Assembly (NCBI GenBank): GCA_012841565.1
Contig: DUUM01000137.1
Span: 33,952 to 97,951, forward strand
Direction: 5' to 3'
DNA from: Candidatus Epulonipiscium sp.
Lineage (GTDB): Bacteria > Bacillota_A > Clostridia > Lachnospirales > Cellulosilyticaceae
DNA length: 64,000 nt
Shown: in pieces, positions 29,510-38,613 of the stretch
How the letters are laid out: each line of letters starts with the position of its first letter
How positions within the stretch are numbered: the stretch's first letter is position 1
The notes under the pieces: generated by a model
Seen by the model: the letters and a program-made list of their open reading frames with translations, nothing else
Told to the model about the DNA's origin: nothing
The model's database searches: none
Position numbers and translations under genes: made by a program

Positions 29510-30703
29510 ATGCAAAACCTTCAAAATATGTGGCATGAAATTATTAAGGACGAATCTCTCATCTCTGCCACCTTCAGTAATGTTCGAAATAAAAATGAAA
29601 TTTTATATACCCAGGTGAAAATTAAACCTATCTTAATTAAAGAACAACTATATTATCATCTTGAGTATATATTCGAAAAAAAGGTTGCTCATGAAAATCT
29701 ACAACTTGAAGAATTTAGCCAAAGTATGATACAGCTATCCACTCTTATGAAGCAAATCAACATTTATACAACGCATCATGATTATCAAGTTATGATCAGT
29801 AAAAAGATGAAAGTTACCATTATTAAAAAAGTACCTTCAAAACACAAGGAGCCACTCTCACTTTCACATAATCGAAAGAAACAGTATCTCTTCGAGGAAG
29901 GAATACCAGTTCCTTTCCTTATAGAACTGGGTGTTATGAGCAAAGAGGGCATGGTTGTTAAAAGCAAATATAATAAGTTTCGCCAAATCAATCGTTTTGT
30001 AGAATTGGTAAAAGATGTTGCTAAGGAACTTCCTCAAAATAAAAAATTGCGCATTATAGATTTTGGTTGTGGCAAGTCATATCTTACCTTTGCCCTTCAT
30101 TATTATCTTAAAGTGCTTTGTGGCTTAGATATTGAAGTTGTCGGCTTAGATCTCAAGCAAGATGTCATTAATACATGTAATAATCTGGTCAGTAAATTGG
30201 CCCTCGATAATATTAAGTTTTTAGTGGGAGACATTGAACAATACACAGAGTATAACCAGGTGGATATGGTAGTGACGCTCCACGCATGCAACACCGCTAC
30301 AGATGCAGCCCTTGCAAAAGCTATTAGATGGAATGCCAAGGTTATTTTATCCGTCCCATGTTGTCACCACGAACTTTATACACAAATGGAAAATGAAATT
30401 CTCGCACCTCTTTTAGACCACGGAATCATCAAGGAACGATTTGCCGCTTTAGCAACGGATGGAATCAGAACACAAATTCTTGAAATTCTAGGTTATCGAA
30501 CCCAGTTAGTGGAATTCATTGATATGGAGCACACCCCTAAGAACATCCTAATTCGCGCTATAAAAGCAGATAACACAAAGGATCTAAAGTTGCTTATTAC
30601 TAACTACCACAGACTTACATCCTTTTTATCAGTCAGCCCATCCCTCGAGAATATGTTAAAACCGGAACTGAGTAGTATTGGTTTTAACCAAGATAATCTG
30701 TAA
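29510..30703 (+). CDS. SAM-dependent methyltransferase of unknown substrate (Methyltransf_32-like)
   Basis: A 397-residue protein. An N-terminal region of about 175 residues has no recognised motif. It is followed by a class I methyltransferase domain with IIDFGCGKSYLTFAL (SAM-binding motif I), VVGLDLKQDVINTC (motif II acid), VGDIEQY, and VTLHACNTATDAALAKAI, then SVPCCHHELYTQM. The DFGCGKSYL and CCHH features match the group shared by bacterial proteins of unknown role and eukaryotic GSTCD/TRMT13-like enzymes. It is one of the few plus-strand genes, placed alone between the S10 operon and the uronate region, with its own promoter and terminator. An RNA substrate is plausible but unproven. Confidence 0.75.
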   Translation: MQNLQNMWHEIIKDESLISATFSNVRNKNEILYTQVKIKPILIKEQLYYHLEYIFEKKVAHENLQLEEFSQSMIQLSTLMKQINIYTTHHDYQVMISKKMKVTIIKKVPSKHKEPLSLSHNRKKQYLFEEGIPVPFLIELGVMSKEGMVVKSKYNKFRQINRFVELVKDVAKELPQNKKLRIIDFGCGKSYLTFALHYYLKVLCGLDIEVVGLDLKQDVINTCNNLVSKLALDNIKFLVGDIEQYTEYNQVDMVVTLHACNTATDAALAKAIRWNAKVILSVPCCHHELYTQMENEILAPLLDHGIIKERFAALATDGIRTQILEILGYRTQLVEFIDMEHTPKNILIRAIKADNTKDLKLLITNYHRLTSFLSVSPSLENMLKPELSSIGFNQDNL

Positions 30704-30722
30704 ATATCACTAATTCTAAAAA

Positions 30723-30754
30723 GGCTCTAAGTAACTTAACCGTTACTTAGAGCC
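30723..30754. terminator. bidirectional terminator between the methyltransferase and kdgK
   Basis: A 13-bp perfect stem (GGCTCTAAGTAAC/GTTACTTAGAGCC) with a 6-base loop, flanked by A5 and T5. It serves both convergent transcripts. Confidence 0.92.
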
Positions 30755-30773
30755 TTTTTACTATCTTTTATTA

Positions 30774-31799
30774 TTATCTTTGAACTCGTCCTGATACATC
30801 TCCACCTACTAAGTTTTCTACTTCCGCAACAGTTACTCTATTGTAGTCACCATGAATTGTGTGTTTAAGAGCTGAAGCTGCAACACCAAATTCTAAAGCA
30901 TCTTTAAAGTTTTTATCTGTTAATAATCCGTAGATTAAACCAGCTGCAAACGAGTCTCCTCCTCCCACACGGTCAACAATACGTACATCGTATATCTTTG
31001 AACGGTGGAATTCATTACCATCATAAATAAGGGCTGACCATCCGTTATCAGATGCTGAGTAGCTTTCACGAAGTGAACTCGCAACATATTTAAATCCAAA
31101 TTTATCTTTCATTTGTTTACAAATATCTTTGTATCCTTCAATTTCAAGTTCTCCTGCTGTTACATCTGTTTTACCAGGCTTAAATCCTAATGTTTTTTCA
31201 GCATCTTCTTCGTTACCAATACATACATCAACGTACTGCATTAAGTTAGTCATAACTTTTTGAGCTTCTGCTTCTGTCCATAACATTTTACGATAGTTTA
31301 AGTCAACAGATACCATTACATTATGTCTTTTTGCTGCTTTTAAAGCTTCTTCTGTTAAAATAGCCGCATCTTTACCGAGTGCTGGTGTAATACCACTAAA
31401 GTGGAACCAATCTGCATCTTTAAATATTTCATCAAAATCAAAATCTGCAATTGTAGCTTCCGCTATAGCTGAATGTGCACGATCATATATTACTTTTGAT
31501 GGACGCATTGAAGCGCCAGTTTCAAGGTAATAAATACCAACCCTATCTCCGCCTCTTGCAATATGTGTCGTATCTACACCTAAAGCTCTTAAACTATTAA
31601 TAGCAGCCTGACCAATAGGATTATCAGGTAACTTTGTAATAAAACTAGCATCTAATCCGTAGTTTGCACAAGATACTGCAACGTTAGCTTCTCCTCCACC
31701 ATATACAACATCAAATGCATCTGTTTGCTCAAATCGAGTGAATTTTGGTGTTGTTAACCTTAACATAATTTCTCCAAGTGTTACTATTTTTTTACTCAT
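30774..31799 (-). CDS. kdgK: 2-keto-3-deoxygluconate kinase (PfkB family)
   Basis: A 341-residue PfkB-type sugar kinase that phosphorylates 2-keto-3-deoxygluconate (KDG) to KDPG. The N-terminal GGGEANVAVSCANYGL and the C-terminal anion-hole/catalytic motif RVGGGDSFAAGLIYG (catalytic Asp) are intact. It is last in eda-kduI-kduD-kdgK and is separated from kduD by a hairpin. A second, quite different PfkB kinase lies at 34304-35251, so the window has two probable KDG kinases. The kinase family is certain; the substrate is inferred from context. Confidence 0.9.
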   Translation of the reverse strand: MSKKIVTLGEIMLRLTTPKFTRFEQTDAFDVVYGGGEANVAVSCANYGLDASFITKLPDNPIGQAAINSLRALGVDTTHIARGGDRVGIYYLETGASMRPSKVIYDRAHSAIAEATIADFDFDEIFKDADWFHFSGITPALGKDAAILTEEALKAAKRHNVMVSVDLNYRKMLWTEAEAQKVMTNLMQYVDVCIGNEEDAEKTLGFKPGKTDVTAGELEIEGYKDICKQMKDKFGFKYVASSLRESYSASDNGWSALIYDGNEFHRSKIYDVRIVDRVGGGDSFAAGLIYGLLTDKNFKDALEFGVAASALKHTIHGDYNRVTVAEVENLVGGDVSGRVQR

Positions 31800-31859
31800 A
31801 ATTTTCTCCTCTTATTTGTATTATATTTTATTCTCATCGTATTCAAGTGACAAATAAGA

Positions 31860-31878
31860 CCAACAGCAAGGCTGTTGG
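31860..31878 (-). other. intercistronic hairpin between kduD and kdgK
   Basis: An 8-bp perfect stem (CCAACAGC/GCTGTTGG) with a 3-base loop. On the minus strand it is followed by TCTTATTTG rather than a clean T-run. It may lower kdgK expression or protect the upstream mRNA 3' end. Confidence 0.5.
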
Positions 31879-31889
31879 CCTCAATTATA

Positions 31890-32657
31890 TTATCTTGCTA
31901 GCCATCCGCCATCAACAGCTAAAGTATATCCATGTATATAATTAGATGCTTCTGAAGCTAAGAATACTGCTGCTCCTGCTACGTCTTCTGGCGTACCCCA
32001 TCTATCTGCTGGGATTCTATCTAGAATACTTGTACTTCTATCTTCGTCCGCTCTTATAGCTTCTGTATTATTAGTAGCCATATAACCCGGTGCTATAGCA
32101 TTTGCATTGATATTGTGTTTAGCCCACTCATTAGCCATAAGTCTTGTAACACCCATTACAGCACTCTTACTTGCTGTGTATGATGGAACTCTAATACCAC
32201 CTTGGAAGGATAGCATTGATGCAATATTAATAATCTTTCCTGGTGTTTCTTGTTTAATAAATTGTCTTGCAACTGCTTGTGAAAAGAAGAATACTGTTTT
32301 AATGTTAATGTTCATAACATCGTCCCAGTTCTTTTCAGTAAAATCAATCGCATCTTCACGTCTAATAATACCAGCATTATTAACTAAAATATCGACTTTA
32401 CCAAATTTCTCAACAGCACTTTTAATGATGCCTTCAAGTGGGTCAATAGATGTCAAATCTGCTACTACTTGTAAAAAATCTTTACCTAATTCTTTCATCT
32501 TTGTTGCTGTGTCATCCATTGCGACATAGTCAACACCTACAATATTTGCACCTGCGCTAGCGAGTCCAAGGCTAATGCCTTGTCCAAGTCCTGTTGAAGC
32601 ACCTGTTACAATTGCTACTTTACCTTCTAATGAAAATTTATCAAGAATATTATTCAT
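31890..32657 (-). CDS. kduD: 2-deoxy-D-gluconate 3-dehydrogenase (KduD)
   Basis: A 255-residue SDR enzyme with TGASTGLGQGISLGL (cofactor motif), NNAGIIRR, and catalytic YTASKSAVMGV. It reduces 3-deoxy-hexosulosonate (DKII) to KDG in the unsaturated-uronate branch. It lies 12 bases after kduI, its pathway partner, which supports KduD rather than gluconate 5-dehydrogenase. Confidence 0.92.
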   Translation of the reverse strand: MNNILDKFSLEGKVAIVTGASTGLGQGISLGLASAGANIVGVDYVAMDDTATKMKELGKDFLQVVADLTSIDPLEGIIKSAVEKFGKVDILVNNAGIIRREDAIDFTEKNWDDVMNINIKTVFFFSQAVARQFIKQETPGKIINIASMLSFQGGIRVPSYTASKSAVMGVTRLMANEWAKHNINANAIAPGYMATNNTEAIRADEDRSTSILDRIPADRWGTPEDVAGAAVFLASEASNYIHGYTLAVDGGWLAR

Positions 32658-32669
32658 TGGTATCCTCCC

Positions 32670-33512
32670 TTATCTTATATCTTTAATTGCAATATGATCC
32701 ATATCGTCAAATGTTTTGTTCTCTCCTACCATTCCCCAGATAAATGTATACGCTTGCGTACCACATCCTGAGTGAATTGACCAACTTGGTGAAATAACAG
32801 CTTGCTCATTGTGCATTGCTATATGACGTGTTTCATCTGGTTCTCCCATATAATGAAATACTGCTGCATCTTCAGGCATATCGAAGTATAGATAAACTTC
32901 CATTCTTCGCTCATGGGTATGACATGGCATTGTGTTCCACACATTACCTTCTTCCATAACCGTAACGCCCATCATTAATTGACAGCTATCTACTACATCC
33001 GGATGTAATAGTTGATAAATTGTTCTCTTGTTTCCTAATTTTTGATCTCCTAGAGGTACCTTTTTAGCATTTTTTCTTTCAATATGCTTTGTTGGGTATA
33101 CCATATGAGCTGGTGCACTGTTAATATAGAACTTTGCTGGATTTTCTTTATCCACACTAGAAAACTCTACTGTTTTAGTTTCTTTTCCAACATACATAGC
33201 GTCTTTGTTTTCAAGGATATACTCTGTCCCATCAACAACAACCTTACCTGTATTTCCTATATTAATAATTCCTAACTCTCTTCTTTCTAAAAATGAATCT
33301 GTTCCTAATTGTTTCATTGTATCTATGCCTTCAGCAAGTTCAATTGTTTTTGAAACTGGCATAACACCGCCTGCTATAATTCTATCAATATGGCTATATG
33401 TCATATTTTTAGTATCCGGTGAAAATAATCCCTCAATTAAAAATTCTTCTCTAAGTTCATCAGTTGTATAATATTTAGCATCTTTCTGATTGGCTCCATA
33501 TCTAATGTCCAT
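32670..33512 (-). CDS. kduI: 5-keto-4-deoxyuronate isomerase
   Basis: A 280-residue cupin isomerase converting 4-deoxy-L-threo-5-hexosulose uronate to DKII. It has [20 protein letters not shown] at the start, and zinc-ligand histidines in [19 protein letters not shown]. The start 33512 is preceded by GGAGG; a start seven codons upstream overlaps that site. It is co-transcribed with eda, kduD and kdgK. Confidence 0.95.
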   Translation of the reverse strand: MDIRYGANQKDAKYYTTDELREEFLIEGLFSPDTKNMTYSHIDRIIAGGVMPVSKTIELAEGIDTMKQLGTDSFLERRELGIINIGNTGKVVVDGTEYILENKDAMYVGKETKTVEFSSVDKENPAKFYINSAPAHMVYPTKHIERKNAKKVPLGDQKLGNKRTIYQLLHPDVVDSCQLMMGVTVMEEGNVWNTMPCHTHERRMEVYLYFDMPEDAAVFHYMGEPDETRHIAMHNEQAVISPSWSIHSGCGTQAYTFIWGMVGENKTFDDMDHIAIKDIR

Positions 33513-33566
33513 AAATAAAATCCTCCATTTCAAATATTGAATTTATAGTTTTTTTGGTTAATAACA

Positions 33567-34214
33567 TTATAGTCCTCTTGCTTCTTTTACCTTTGCTACA
33601 AAAGATTTTGCTGTTTCAGTAATGAGGGCATAGTTGCCTGTTTTAGCCCCAGCTGTAAGGTCTCCACCTACACCAACTGCAACACAACCATTTTTAATCC
33701 ATTGGTCAACGTTATCTAAACTAACCCCACCTGTTGGCATAAGAGTCGCTTGTGGAAGTGGCCCTTTAATTGCTTTAATGAAATCTGGACCAAATGCATT
33801 CCCAGGGAATACTTTAATAACGTCTGCTCCCGCTTCCATTGCTTCAACAACTTCTGAAATCGTCATACATCCAGGCATATATGGCACTTGATAGCGGTTA
33901 CATAATCTAGCTGTTTCTAAATCAAAACACGGACTCACTATATATTGTGCGCCTGCTAAAATTGCAATACGTGCTGTTTCACTATCTAAAACTGTTCCTG
34001 CACCTAAAACCAACTCATCTTCTGTAAACTTATTCTTTAAGGATGTTATAACACGGTCAGCACCAGGTACTGTAAAAGTAACCTCTATAGCACTAATTCC
34101 ACCATCCATACAGGCTCTTGAAATTTTTTCCGCTTGTTCTTCATTTTCAGCACGAACAACTGCTACAACACCTGTTGCGTGAATCTTTTGTAATGTTCTC
34201 ATTCTTGGGTTCAT
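33567..34214 (-). CDS. eda: KDPG/KHG aldolase
   Basis: A 215-residue class I aldolase splitting KDPG into pyruvate and glyceraldehyde-3-phosphate, the last step of the uronate pathway. Its motifs are GVVAVVRAENEEQA (catalytic Glu region), GAGTVLDSETA, and the Schiff-base Lys in ADVIKVFPGNAFGP. It is the first gene of eda-kduI-kduD-kdgK, with its own promoter at 34279-34307 and operator-like repeats in the leader. Confidence 0.96.
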   Translation of the reverse strand: MNPRMRTLQKIHATGVVAVVRAENEEQAEKISRACMDGGISAIEVTFTVPGADRVITSLKNKFTEDELVLGAGTVLDSETARIAILAGAQYIVSPCFDLETARLCNRYQVPYMPGCMTISEVVEAMEAGADVIKVFPGNAFGPDFIKAIKGPLPQATLMPTGGVSLDNVDQWIKNGCVAVGVGGDLTAGAKTGNYALITETAKSFVAKVKEARGL

Positions 34215-34243
34215 AACTCATTTCCTCCTTATATTTTACTTCC

Positions 34244-34272
34244 GTTTCATATTGTGGAACTCAGTTTCATAT
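34244..34272 (-). promoter_or_regulatory. operator-like repeats upstream of eda (probable IclR/KdgR site)
   Basis: Two direct copies of GTTTCATAT (34244-34252 and 34264-34272), 20 bases apart. The first is the left half of an imperfect palindrome GTTTCATA-T-TGTGGAAC (34244-34260; arms match 6 of 8). A close match, GTTTCACATTGTG, sits in the iclR leader at 36135. Both lie just downstream of the predicted transcription starts. Confidence 0.6.
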
Positions 34273-34278
34273 ACTTAC

Positions 34279-34307
34279 ATTGTAACCTTTTTACCATTAT
34301 AAATCAA
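34279..34307 (-). promoter_or_regulatory. promoter of eda-kduI-kduD-kdgK
   Basis: TTGATT (34302-34307), a 17-base spacer and TACAAT (34279-34284) on the minus strand; the -35 overlaps the end of the upstream kinase gene. Confidence 0.65.
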
Positions 34308-35251
34308 TCTAATTTATAACTATTTAAGTATTTTTCTAAGGTTTCATGGGTCGGCAAGCCTTCATTATCCCCTTGAACCATTACTTGAAGAGATCCTATG
34401 GCATTACCTCTTGTAACGGCATCTCTTAAAGTTAACCCCTCAAGAACACCACTCAGCACACCTACAGCAAAACCATCTCCCGCTCCTACTGTATCCACCA
34501 CTTTATCTACTTTAAAACCTGGGACTTTATAAGATTCATTTCCAGTCTTAACAAATGCACCTTCAGCCCCAAGTTTAATCACTACTATTTTAGCGCCCAT
34601 ACTAAGATAAAAATCTGCTATTTTCTCAGGGTCATCGCTGCCCGTTAATATCTTCCCCTCGCTAATCCCTGGTAAAATCATATCACACTTAGAAGCGATA
34701 TCATTCATAACACTTATCATCTCTTCTTTAGTATCCCATATTGTAGGTCTAATATTCGGGTCAAAGGTAATAAAGATTCCTGCATCTTTAGCTTTTTTAA
34801 TCATTTCATAAATAGCTTCTCTTGAGCCTTTGGATAAGGCCGGTGGAATACCTGTAATATGAATAAGCTTTATGCCCTCTAGTGATACAGGCGCAACATC
34901 CTCCTTGGAAAGGTGGGAAGCTGCTGATCCTTTTCTAAAATAGACCACTTCTGGATCTCCATCTTCCGTTTTTCCTTTTAGCTGAAAAGCTGTTGAAACT
35001 TTATTATTATAACTTACATAGGATGTATCTATCCCTTTATCATTTAAAAAGTTTTCGATATACTGTCCAAATGGATCTCCACCTAGTTTTGTCACATAGC
35101 TTACTGGATGATTAAGATTAGTAAGCCCAATAGCAACATTTATCTCTGCTCCTGCTATTGACCTTGTAAAGTTTGTCACTTCTTGAATATTACCCAGCTC
35201 ATTGGCTGTTAGTATAACAATCGGCTCTCCTATTAACATAACCTCTGACAT
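34304..35251 (-). CDS. PfkB-family sugar kinase, probable second KDG kinase
   Basis: A 315-residue PfkB kinase with GAEINVAIGLTNLNH near the N-terminus and the catalytic motif DTVGAGDGFAVGVLSG. It follows the IclR regulator by 43 bases. The sequence is only distantly similar to the other kinase at 30774-31799, so it is not a recent duplication. KDG is the likely substrate from context; gluconate- or other keto-sugar acid specificity cannot be excluded. Confidence 0.85.
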   Translation of the reverse strand: MSEVMLIGEPIVILTANELGNIQEVTNFTRSIAGAEINVAIGLTNLNHPVSYVTKLGGDPFGQYIENFLNDKGIDTSYVSYNNKVSTAFQLKGKTEDGDPEVVYFRKGSAASHLSKEDVAPVSLEGIKLIHITGIPPALSKGSREAIYEMIKKAKDAGIFITFDPNIRPTIWDTKEEMISVMNDIASKCDMILPGISEGKILTGSDDPEKIADFYLSMGAKIVVIKLGAEGAFVKTGNESYKVPGFKVDKVVDTVGAGDGFAVGVLSGVLEGLTLRDAVTRGNAIGSLQVMVQGDNEGLPTHETLEKYLNSYKLD

Positions 35252-35294
35252 ACCATCGACTCCTCTGTTTATCTATCTTTATTTAAATTCTAAA

Positions 35295-36056
35295 CTAACT
35301 TTCATGGTATCCTAGCTCATTTCTTATCTCAGAACCTATTGGTATTAACACTTTTATAATTTGCTCAAAAGTTTCATCAGTCATACGTTCTACAGGGCCG
35401 GATATACTAATAGCTCCCCAAGCTTTTTTTGTGTAATCTAGCAATGGTATCGCTATACAACGTACACCTAGTTCATTTTCCTGTTCATCGGTAGAATATC
35501 CCTTTTTCCGAATGCCTTCTAATTCCTTTTTCATTTTATCTAAATCTGTAATCGTATACTCCGTAAGCTCTTTTATCTTGCTTTTTGCCCAGATTTCTTC
35601 TACTTCCTCATCCTCCATTGTGGATAAAATAGCTTTCCCTACAGCCGTACAATATAAAGGCCTACGTATACCTATTCTTGAATGCATGCGTATGGTTTTA
35701 TTAGGTTCTACTTTATCAACATAGACAATAGCGTTATCCTCTAAAACAACAAGATGGACTACTTCATTAATCTCTTCCATAATTTGGCTCAGGTAAGGTC
35801 TTGCCACTTCCAACATATCTAGTTCTTCTACTAACTTACTACCTAATTCAAATAGTTTTAACGTAAGTTGGTAATTATTATATTGATTTTGCTTTACATA
35901 ACCTTTATCAACTAGGGTTGCTAATAACCTATGGGCCGTGCTTTTATGAAGCTCTGTTCTCTCACTTATTTCACCTACCCCTAGTCCTTTAGGATTCATT
36001 GATAATGTTTCCAAAATAACTAAAGTTCGGTTTACCGATTGTACATTTTTAGCCAT
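35295..36056 (-). CDS. IclR-family transcriptional regulator (KdgR-like)
   Basis: A 253-residue regulator with an N-terminal winged helix (residues about 7-68, GVGEISERTELHKSTAHRLL) and the IclR effector domain (RPLYCTAVGKAILS near the pocket, GVRCIAIPLLD). IclR-family regulators control KDG and pectin catabolism in many bacteria. It leads the iclR-kinase transcript and probably controls its own promoter and that of eda, where a shared motif occurs. The KDG-type effector is inferred. Confidence 0.88.
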   Translation of the reverse strand: MAKNVQSVNRTLVILETLSMNPKGLGVGEISERTELHKSTAHRLLATLVDKGYVKQNQYNNYQLTLKLFELGSKLVEELDMLEVARPYLSQIMEEINEVVHLVVLEDNAIVYVDKVEPNKTIRMHSRIGIRRPLYCTAVGKAILSTMEDEEVEEIWAKSKIKELTEYTITDLDKMKKELEGIRKKGYSTDEQENELGVRCIAIPLLDYTKKAWGAISISGPVERMTDETFEQIIKVLIPIGSEIRNELGYHES

Positions 36057-36134
36057 TTAAATACGCCTCCTACTCATTAATTTACCCCATTGTTGTACTT
36101 TTACTACTAAACTTACAGACAATTTATAATCCCC

Positions 36135-36151
36135 GTTTCACATTGTGCATT
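36135..36151 (-). promoter_or_regulatory. operator-like site in the iclR leader
   Basis: CCGTTTCACATTGTG is shared, with one difference, with the eda leader (CCGTTTCATATTGTG at 34242-34256). It lies roughly 20-35 bases after the predicted start, a position suited to repression. Confidence 0.55.
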
Positions 36152-36175
36152 TAAATTCCATACTATGATACTTCT

Positions 36176-36204
36176 ATTATAGTATTTTAAAATATATATA
36201 TCAA
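36176..36204 (-). promoter_or_regulatory. promoter of iclR
   Basis: TTGATA (36199-36204), exactly 17 bases, then a perfect TATAAT (36176-36181) on the minus strand. Confidence 0.78.
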
Positions 36205-36240
36205 TCCTTTTTAGATTTTTATATTTTAAATACAAAAAAA

Positions 36241-36259
36241 CTTGAGGTATAACCTCAAG
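36241..36259 (-). terminator. terminator overlapping the gntR stop codon
   Basis: A perfect 8-bp stem CTTGAGGT/ACCTCAAG with a 3-base loop, followed on the minus strand by T7. The gntR stop codon TGA (36255-36257) is inside the stem. Confidence 0.85.
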
Positions 36260-36935
36260 TTTCTTTAAAATAATGTGGATATTGTTTTTTCAATCCTTCT
36301 TCATCTGTTTTGTACCTCGATAGATGGCTTGTAATGATATCTATAGCTAATACTTTATCCTTCTTTATAATAGCATTCAGAATTGCTTTATGATCCAAAA
36401 GTATGTTGGTATGTTTAATGGTTGATAAACTTAAACTACGAACACGATCAAAGTGCGCCATCATCCCCTCTAAAAGATCATGCGTGAAGTCTTTATTACA
36501 GATACTAAATAATAATTTATGAAACTTATTATCTAATTGTAGCTGCTTATCTATCGCTTTTTGTTGTAAATAGAACTCGTGTAAGCGCAAATTCTCTTCT
36601 AATAAGATAATATCTTCTGGGGTTGCAACTTCACATGCTAACGCCACCATATTATGCTCTAGTACCAAACGGATAAATCTTACTTCCTCAACCAACTCAC
36701 TATCAATTAGTGAAATAAAACTACCTTTTTGAGGATATATTTCAACAATCCTCAGCTTAGATAACTCGATTAAAGCCTCTCTTACAGGAGTCCGACTTAC
36801 CCCTATAGCCTCAGCTAGTTCCTTTTCACTAATCATGCTACCTGGTTCAAGTTCTAACGATATAATATTATATTTTATAATACGAAAAGCATATTCCCGG
36901 GCTGTTTCTTTTGCTTTACGTTCCAAAATTTGCAT
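36255..36935 (-). CDS. GntR-family (FadR subfamily) transcriptional regulator
   Basis: A 226-residue regulator with an N-terminal winged helix (ISEKELAEAIGVSRTPVREALIELSKLRIVE) and a helical FCD effector domain with RFIRLVLEHNM and acidic/His ligands. FadR-type GntR proteins such as ExuR/UxuR control hexuronate genes. The start at 36935 is chosen because GGGGG lies 6 bases upstream. It is third in uxuA-uxuB-gntR. A palindrome CTAGTATACTAG upstream of uxuA fits the GTATAC core recognised by UxuR-type proteins. Confidence 0.88.
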   Translation of the reverse strand: MQILERKAKETAREYAFRIIKYNIISLELEPGSMISEKELAEAIGVSRTPVREALIELSKLRIVEIYPQKGSFISLIDSELVEEVRFIRLVLEHNMVALACEVATPEDIILLEENLRLHEFYLQQKAIDKQLQLDNKFHKLLFSICNKDFTHDLLEGMMAHFDRVRSLSLSTIKHTNILLDHKAILNAIIKKDKVLAIDIITSHLSRYKTDEEGLKKQYPHYFKET

Positions 36936-36952
36936 TGCTTTCCCCCACATTC

Positions 36953-38566
36953 TTATTTGCTTAATAAATACTTTACAAGAGTACTTCTAACGGCACCTTT
37001 ATCTTGCATTAATTCTATAAATAAATTTTCTACTTTTTCACCTAAACCAACTTCATATAAATCAACACCAAATATTGATGTGTTGGCTAATATTGGTTTT
37101 ATTATATCATGGATTCCATCTGTTTTTCCTAATGTAATCTGTTTCATTATAGGTTCTAAAGAAGGAAGTAATGGATCTGGATTTAATTTAAACGCATTCC
37201 CTTCATCATCAACTGCCATTAAGTAACGGCACCATCCTGCTAATACCAGTGGTATAAATGTCAAATCATCAACATCTAATGCTGGATTTGCAGCATAAGC
37301 TTTTATTGTCTCACCAAACCTGATTCCTAATTTTTGTGATGTATCACAAGCAATTCTTTGAGGTGTATCTGGCATAAAAGGGTTTGGTAATCTAACTTGT
37401 ATCACTTCGTCTATAAAATCTTTAGGTACTATAATACCGGGGTCTTCTACTACTGGCAGTCCCTCTACGTATCCAATCTGTTCTATAAAAGCCACAAGAT
37501 CTTTATCTTTCATCTCATCTGAAATCTTTTCATATGATAATAAGCAACCATAGATTGCAAGTGCAGTATGAAGAGGATTTAAACAGGTACATACTTTCAT
37601 CTTTTCTACTTTATCAACAGTTTCTTTATCTGTATAAATAATACCACCTTTATCTAATGGAAGGCGGCCATTTTTAAAATGATCCTCTATGACTAAATAT
37701 TGAGGCTGTTCTGCATTAACAAAAGCTGCCACATATGTGTTTTTAGACGTTATAATTGCTTGTGTATCTTCAAATCCTACGGACTCAAGCATTTTTACAA
37801 CTGTGTCTGCAGGTCTTGGGGTTATTTTATCAATCATACTCCAAGGGTATGATATCTCTTCTAAGACATAAGCTAAAAACTCTGGTTCCACCATCTTATT
37901 TTCTACCCATAATCTTGCAAATGTAGAGACTGCTTCTTCAAGCTTACTACCATTATGCGAGCAGTTATCCATACTTACTAGGGTTAATGGTAATTTTCCA
38001 TTTTGAAATCGCTCATAGCATAGGGCTGTTAACTTACCAATATAGCTAGTTGCTATAGAAGGTGCTTTTGTCACATCACTTGCTACATCTTTTAGTAATT
38101 CCTGCTTAGCATCTACTAAGCTATAGCCTTTTTCTGTAATTGTAAAAGATGCCATTTTTAAACTAGGACTTCTAAATACCTCTTTTAAACGGTTCCAATC
38201 CGCCTTGTTTTGAGTATCTACACATAATGCTTCGGCAATACTCCCTATAACCTTTTTATCTAAGTTTCCATCTGATTTGAGAGTTACTAAGACGTTAAGA
38301 TTATCAAAGCTTTTATAGCTTTTTTCTATAATTTCGTAGTCATAACCTTCTGCTACGATAATTCCTGTTTCTAAAATTCCTCTATTTAATAAATCTTGAG
38401 CAACTGCTGCTGGAAATGCTCTAAACAAATTTCCTGCACCAAAATGAATCCACTCTGGATTTACTTTGGTATTCTCTATCATTTTATTACGGTCAAATGC
38501 TGGTAATTCAAACCCAGCATCTTCCCATATTTTTTTATTCTCAAGTTCTTTTTGTGTTAGTTTCAT
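36953..38566 (-). CDS. uxuB: D-mannonate oxidoreductase (fructuronate reductase)
   Basis: A 537-residue member of the polyol/mannitol long-chain dehydrogenase family. It has the Rossmann segment VNPEWIHFGAGNLFRAFPA near the N-terminus and the C-terminal catalytic lysine-region motifs KVCTCLNPLHTALAIYG. It reduces fructuronate to mannonate with NADH. It follows uxuA by 47 bases, supporting UxuB rather than mannitol dehydrogenase. Confidence 0.92.
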   Translation of the reverse strand: MKLTQKELENKKIWEDAGFELPAFDRNKMIENTKVNPEWIHFGAGNLFRAFPAAVAQDLLNRGILETGIIVAEGYDYEIIEKSYKSFDNLNVLVTLKSDGNLDKKVIGSIAEALCVDTQNKADWNRLKEVFRSPSLKMASFTITEKGYSLVDAKQELLKDVASDVTKAPSIATSYIGKLTALCYERFQNGKLPLTLVSMDNCSHNGSKLEEAVSTFARLWVENKMVEPEFLAYVLEEISYPWSMIDKITPRPADTVVKMLESVGFEDTQAIITSKNTYVAAFVNAEQPQYLVIEDHFKNGRLPLDKGGIIYTDKETVDKVEKMKVCTCLNPLHTALAIYGCLLSYEKISDEMKDKDLVAFIEQIGYVEGLPVVEDPGIIVPKDFIDEVIQVRLPNPFMPDTPQRIACDTSQKLGIRFGETIKAYAANPALDVDDLTFIPLVLAGWCRYLMAVDDEGNAFKLNPDPLLPSLEPIMKQITLGKTDGIHDIIKPILANTSIFGVDLYEVGLGEKVENLFIELMQDKGAVRSTLVKYLLSK

Positions 38567-38613
38567 ATCCGACCTCTTTCTATATATATGAAATCTCTAT
38601 TTTTATCTAATTT

